Shown here in pieces: positions 61,754-64,000 of a stretch of 64,000 nt of DNA. Source of the DNA: CADEDH01 sp050330635 (GTDB taxonomy: Bacteria > Actinomycetota > Acidimicrobiia > Acidimicrobiales > SZUA-35); the NCBI GenBank assembly GCA_050330635.1, contig JBHJNQ010000010.1, forward strand, positions 1 to 64,000, in the 5' to 3' direction. The translations under genes were made by a program, and so were the position numbers. The notes under the pieces are model-generated. The model saw nothing but the letters and a program-made list of their open reading frames with translations. It did not search any database and was not told the origin of the DNA. Each line of letters begins with the position of its first letter. Within the stretch, counting starts at the first letter, position 1.

Positions 61754-63177
61754 TCGACCGAGGGATGCAGGCACATCGCCGCCAGATGGTGATCGGGCCC
61801 GCACCCAAGGCGCCGAGCCCGCACTGGCTAGTTGAGCAGCTTGCGTGCGGACGGTGGCTGTCCCGATGCCCCGAGTTGCGTGCGAAGGTCGTGGAGGGTT
61901 CCGACGGCGTGCAATGGCTCCTTCTCGGCCTCGCGGTGCAGTCTGATCCCCGCCGGCCGCACCCGGAGGTCCAGTTGGCCGAGATCGTGAGAGACGAAGT
62001 CGAGACCGCCTGTTCCACCTGGGCCGGCAGATACCTCCTGTTCGGCGACGGACACATGCGGACCGATGCCACCGCCCAACTCCCCTGTCATTGGACGGCA
62101 GCGGATCCGCGAGGCGTGTGGCTCTCCAGCAGCCCGGCCTTGGTGGCCGAAGTGGCAGGGACCGGGGCGCCATCGCCTGGTGAGCTCGAGTACGGCTTCG
62201 GAGTGAGTTGGATCGCGCCTCCGCGGGGGCGGCGTTCGGGCATCCGGCGTCTCCTTCCGAGCCAGTCACTCGACGTAGCGGCGCGCCGTCCTCGCCCACG
62301 CAGACTGCTCCTCCTCGACACCGATGCGGATACGGGCAGCGATCCCATCCGAGTGCTCGCGGGGCTCCTGACCGAAGCGGTGCGCCGCCTGCCGTCGACG
62401 CTGCCTGTGCATCTCGGCCTATCGGCCGGAGCGGATTCTCGTGCCGTGCTTGGCGCCGCCCTCGGATCGGGCCGGGCAGTTGATCCCTTCACCCGACGGG
62501 CGGCACGGATGACTGTCGCCGATCGCCTTCTACCGAGGCGGCTCTGCTCGCACTTCGACCTCCCGCATCGGGAGCTCTTGCCGCAGGCTGCGGATCCGGA
62601 ACGATGGATGCTCGCACGCCGCCACACGGACGACCACGTGTCGGCGGGCGACGCGCGACCCTTCGTTTCGGCGGCGCGCGATTCACTGGTCGGGGTCGAG
62701 ATTGGCGGGCAAGGGTTTGGTGTCGGCAAGGCGTTGCTCCGGAACCTGCCTGCCGGGATCGGAAACGTCCAGCGGACGACCGAGCTTCTTCTCATCGAAC
62801 TCGGCGCCGGGCCCGAGGACCCGAGCCGCATCGGGATGAGTGAGTGGCTCGACTGGGTCGTGGCCCATCCGGAACCAGGCCTCGATTGGCGAGACCGCTT
62901 CTACCTCGAACAGCGGATGGCCGGATGGCAGGCGTCGAAGGAGCAGCTCTACGACCTCGATTCCCACGAGCGCATGTCGCCTCTCAATTCCGCTGCCGCA
63001 TTGACAGCCCTCCTCAGACCCGACGAGTCGGAGCGACGTGACGGCTCGGCGCAGCGCGAACTTCTCCGCACCCTCGACTTGCGCCTGTTGAGCGAGCCGA
63101 TCAACCCGCCCGGTCGTTCGTTCCCGCAGTGGCGTCGGCTCGAACACGGACTCCGGGTGCGTTGGCCGGGACGTTGA
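61750..63177 (+). CDS. Asparagine-synthase-like PP-loop protein
   Basis: A 475-residue protein whose C-terminal half carries a PP-loop ATP pyrophosphatase motif (VHLGLSAGADSRAVLGAALG; SGGxDS changed to SAGADS). The N-terminal 200 residues resemble the glutamine amidotransferase-like domain of asparagine synthases (ELEYGFGVSWIAPPRGRRSG, RLLPSQSLDV), but the catalytic Cys2 is missing. Such proteins amidate or condense acids in polysaccharide or peptide pathways. The ATG overlaps the upstream stop (ATGA). Substrate unknown. Confidence 0.7.
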   Translation: MIDRGMQAHRRQMVIGPAPKAPSPHWLVEQLACGRWLSRCPELRAKVVEGSDGVQWLLLGLAVQSDPRRPHPEVQLAEIVRDEVETACSTWAGRYLLFGDGHMRTDATAQLPCHWTAADPRGVWLSSSPALVAEVAGTGAPSPGELEYGFGVSWIAPPRGRRSGIRRLLPSQSLDVAARRPRPRRLLLLDTDADTGSDPIRVLAGLLTEAVRRLPSTLPVHLGLSAGADSRAVLGAALGSGRAVDPFTRRAARMTVADRLLPRRLCSHFDLPHRELLPQAADPERWMLARRHTDDHVSAGDARPFVSAARDSLVGVEIGGQGFGVGKALLRNLPAGIGNVQRTTELLLIELGAGPEDPSRIGMSEWLDWVVAHPEPGLDWRDRFYLEQRMAGWQASKEQLYDLDSHERMSPLNSAAALTALLRPDESERRDGSAQRELLRTLDLRLLSEPINPPGRSFPQWRRLEHGLRVRWPGR

Positions 63178-63298
63178 GCGAGACCCCGCGCTGCACCTAA
63201 CCGATCGGCCGTAGTTCGGACGAATACCGGCCTTTCTCAACCGGACTCAGGTCGAGCAGGATGCGTCACTCGACGCCGCCCACAACGCCGTCGACCGA
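63178..63298. other. Convergent intergenic region
   Basis: About 120 bases between converging genes. GGCCGTAGTTCGG and CCGG-type pieces could form a weak hairpin, but no clear terminator. Confidence 0.35.
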
Positions 63299-64000
63299 TC
63301 AGGGAACGCCGATGATCGACTCGCAGGTCCTGTCGGCGGTGTCGATCCCGGCGCCGCCATCGCAGGTGTCGGTACCGAGGCCGCCACGGAGGTCGTCCGC
63401 CCCGTCGCCGCCGACCAGGACGTCGTCACCAGGGCCACCGAAAAGCCGGTCATTCCCGGGGCCACCGTCGAGCGTGTCGGCTCCGAAGCCACCGAAGATC
63501 ACGTCGTTGCCTGCGCCGCCATCGATGATGTCGTTGCCGAGATCGCCGTGGAGCAGGTCGTTGCCGTCCCCGCCGCAGATGGCGTCATCGCCGGCGCGTC
63601 CGAACACCACGTCGTTCCCGCCGAGGGCAAGGATGAAGTCCCTGCCGTTGGTGCCCACGATGTGATCGCGACCATCGGTGCCGATGATCACGTTCCAGCC
63701 TGCCGCTTCGAGTTCGGTGAGGGTTCCGCTCACCGAACCGCAGGTGAGCACCGGCTCCGACGGTGTGAGCGAGAGACCGACGATCACGGGATCGTGGTCC
63801 GACGAGCGGTACGGGTCCGGTGCGTACAGTGGGAGCGCGTTCGACTTCCGTTCGAACGACTGCTCGCCCGGGGTCTGGAACTCGTCGTTGTAGTCGAACA
63901 GCGGCACCTCGTCGGCGTTGATCTGCCACGTGGCGGTCCCGGTGACCTGCGGGGTCAGGGCCGAGCTGGCCAACGCGTGGTCGAGGTAGCCGAGCTGGCC
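63299..64000 (-). CDS. 3' part of a secreted RTX nuclease (ExeM/NucH-like, partial)
   Basis: The frame is open to the right edge. It starts (inside the window) with QLGYLDHALASSALTP and contains RSSDHDPVIVGLSL, the C-terminal motif of endonuclease/exonuclease/phosphatase-fold nucleases such as ExeM and NucH. About eight glycine-rich calcium-binding nonapeptide repeats follow (GGNDVVFGRAGDDAICGGDG, NDLLHGDLGNDIIDGG), then a short tail with Cys. It would be secreted, with the RTX repeats folding on outside calcium, and degrade extracellular DNA. The 5' part lies beyond the window. Confidence 0.88.
   Translation of the reverse strand, partial: GQLGYLDHALASSALTPQVTGTATWQINADEVPLFDYNDEFQTPGEQSFERKSNALPLYAPDPYRSSDHDPVIVGLSLTPSEPVLTCGSVSGTLTELEAAGWNVIIGTDGRDHIVGTNGRDFILALGGNDVVFGRAGDDAICGGDGNDLLHGDLGNDIIDGGAGNDVIFGGFGADTLDGGPGNDRLFGGPGDDVLVGGDGADDLRGGLGTDTCDGGAGIDTADRTCESIIGVP

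Overview
The window is GC-rich with dense GTG starts, four-base GTGA/ATGA gene overlaps, a 13E12-type (DUF222) HNH endonuclease family and a consensus actinobacterial SOS box. This points to a high-GC actinobacterium. The style of the genes would fit an environmental lineage such as the Acidimicrobiia, but that placement is inference; no rRNA, tRNA or core marker gene was found.

Layout. (1) 1-6.7 kb: a tightly coupled plus-strand surface-polysaccharide operon (GT2, O-antigen-ligase-like polymerase, GT4, flippase, and a sulfotransferase fused to an FkbM methyltransferase). (2) 7.1-8.0 kb: a two-gene unit of membrane proteins that share a 19-residue G/I-rich motif. (3) 8.1-36.4 kb: an accessory region that is largely a graveyard of toxin-antitoxin and endonuclease genes. 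Intact modules (DUF433/DUF5615, DUF4160/DUF2442, three VapBC pairs, a HigBA-like pair, nucleotidyltransferase pairs, one full DUF222-HNH gene) lie among shortened, frameshifted and pasted-together copies of the same genes. A roughly 1.3-kb block is duplicated (about 11.45-12.8 and 17.77-19.05 kb). A PASTA kinase and a glutathione peroxidase whose active-site codon is an in-frame UGA (predicted selenocysteine) also lie here. (4) 36.5-41.6 kb: an AcoR-type regulator divergent from a metallo-beta-lactamase-fold hydrolase, a zinc-ribbon protein and a Baeyer-Villiger monooxygenase. (5) 41.8-58.9 kb: a second large polysaccharide cluster in several coupled operons: a flippase-GT4 fusion, further glycosyltransferases, a second flippase, a polymerase, a glycoside hydrolase, a Wzz/BY-kinase-like protein and the priming glycosylphosphotransferase. 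(6) 59.1-63.2 kb: a sigma-factor-like protein fused to a membrane span and an outer Pro-rich/poly-Asp tail, an HTTM-like membrane protein and an asparagine-synthase-like protein. (7) The right edge holds the 3' end of a secreted RTX nuclease.

How the parts work together. Regions 1 and 5 together encode all steps of a Wzx/Wzy-type pathway: priming (57.2-58.8 kb), sugar addition (many GTs), export (flippases at 3.6, 41.8 and 46.9 kb), polymerisation (1.2 and 51.1 kb), length control (55.9 kb) and trimming (53.5 kb). The accessory region separates the two halves. Its repeated modules appear to have decayed by short-homology deletions and homopolymer slippage, and several retain recognisable operators.
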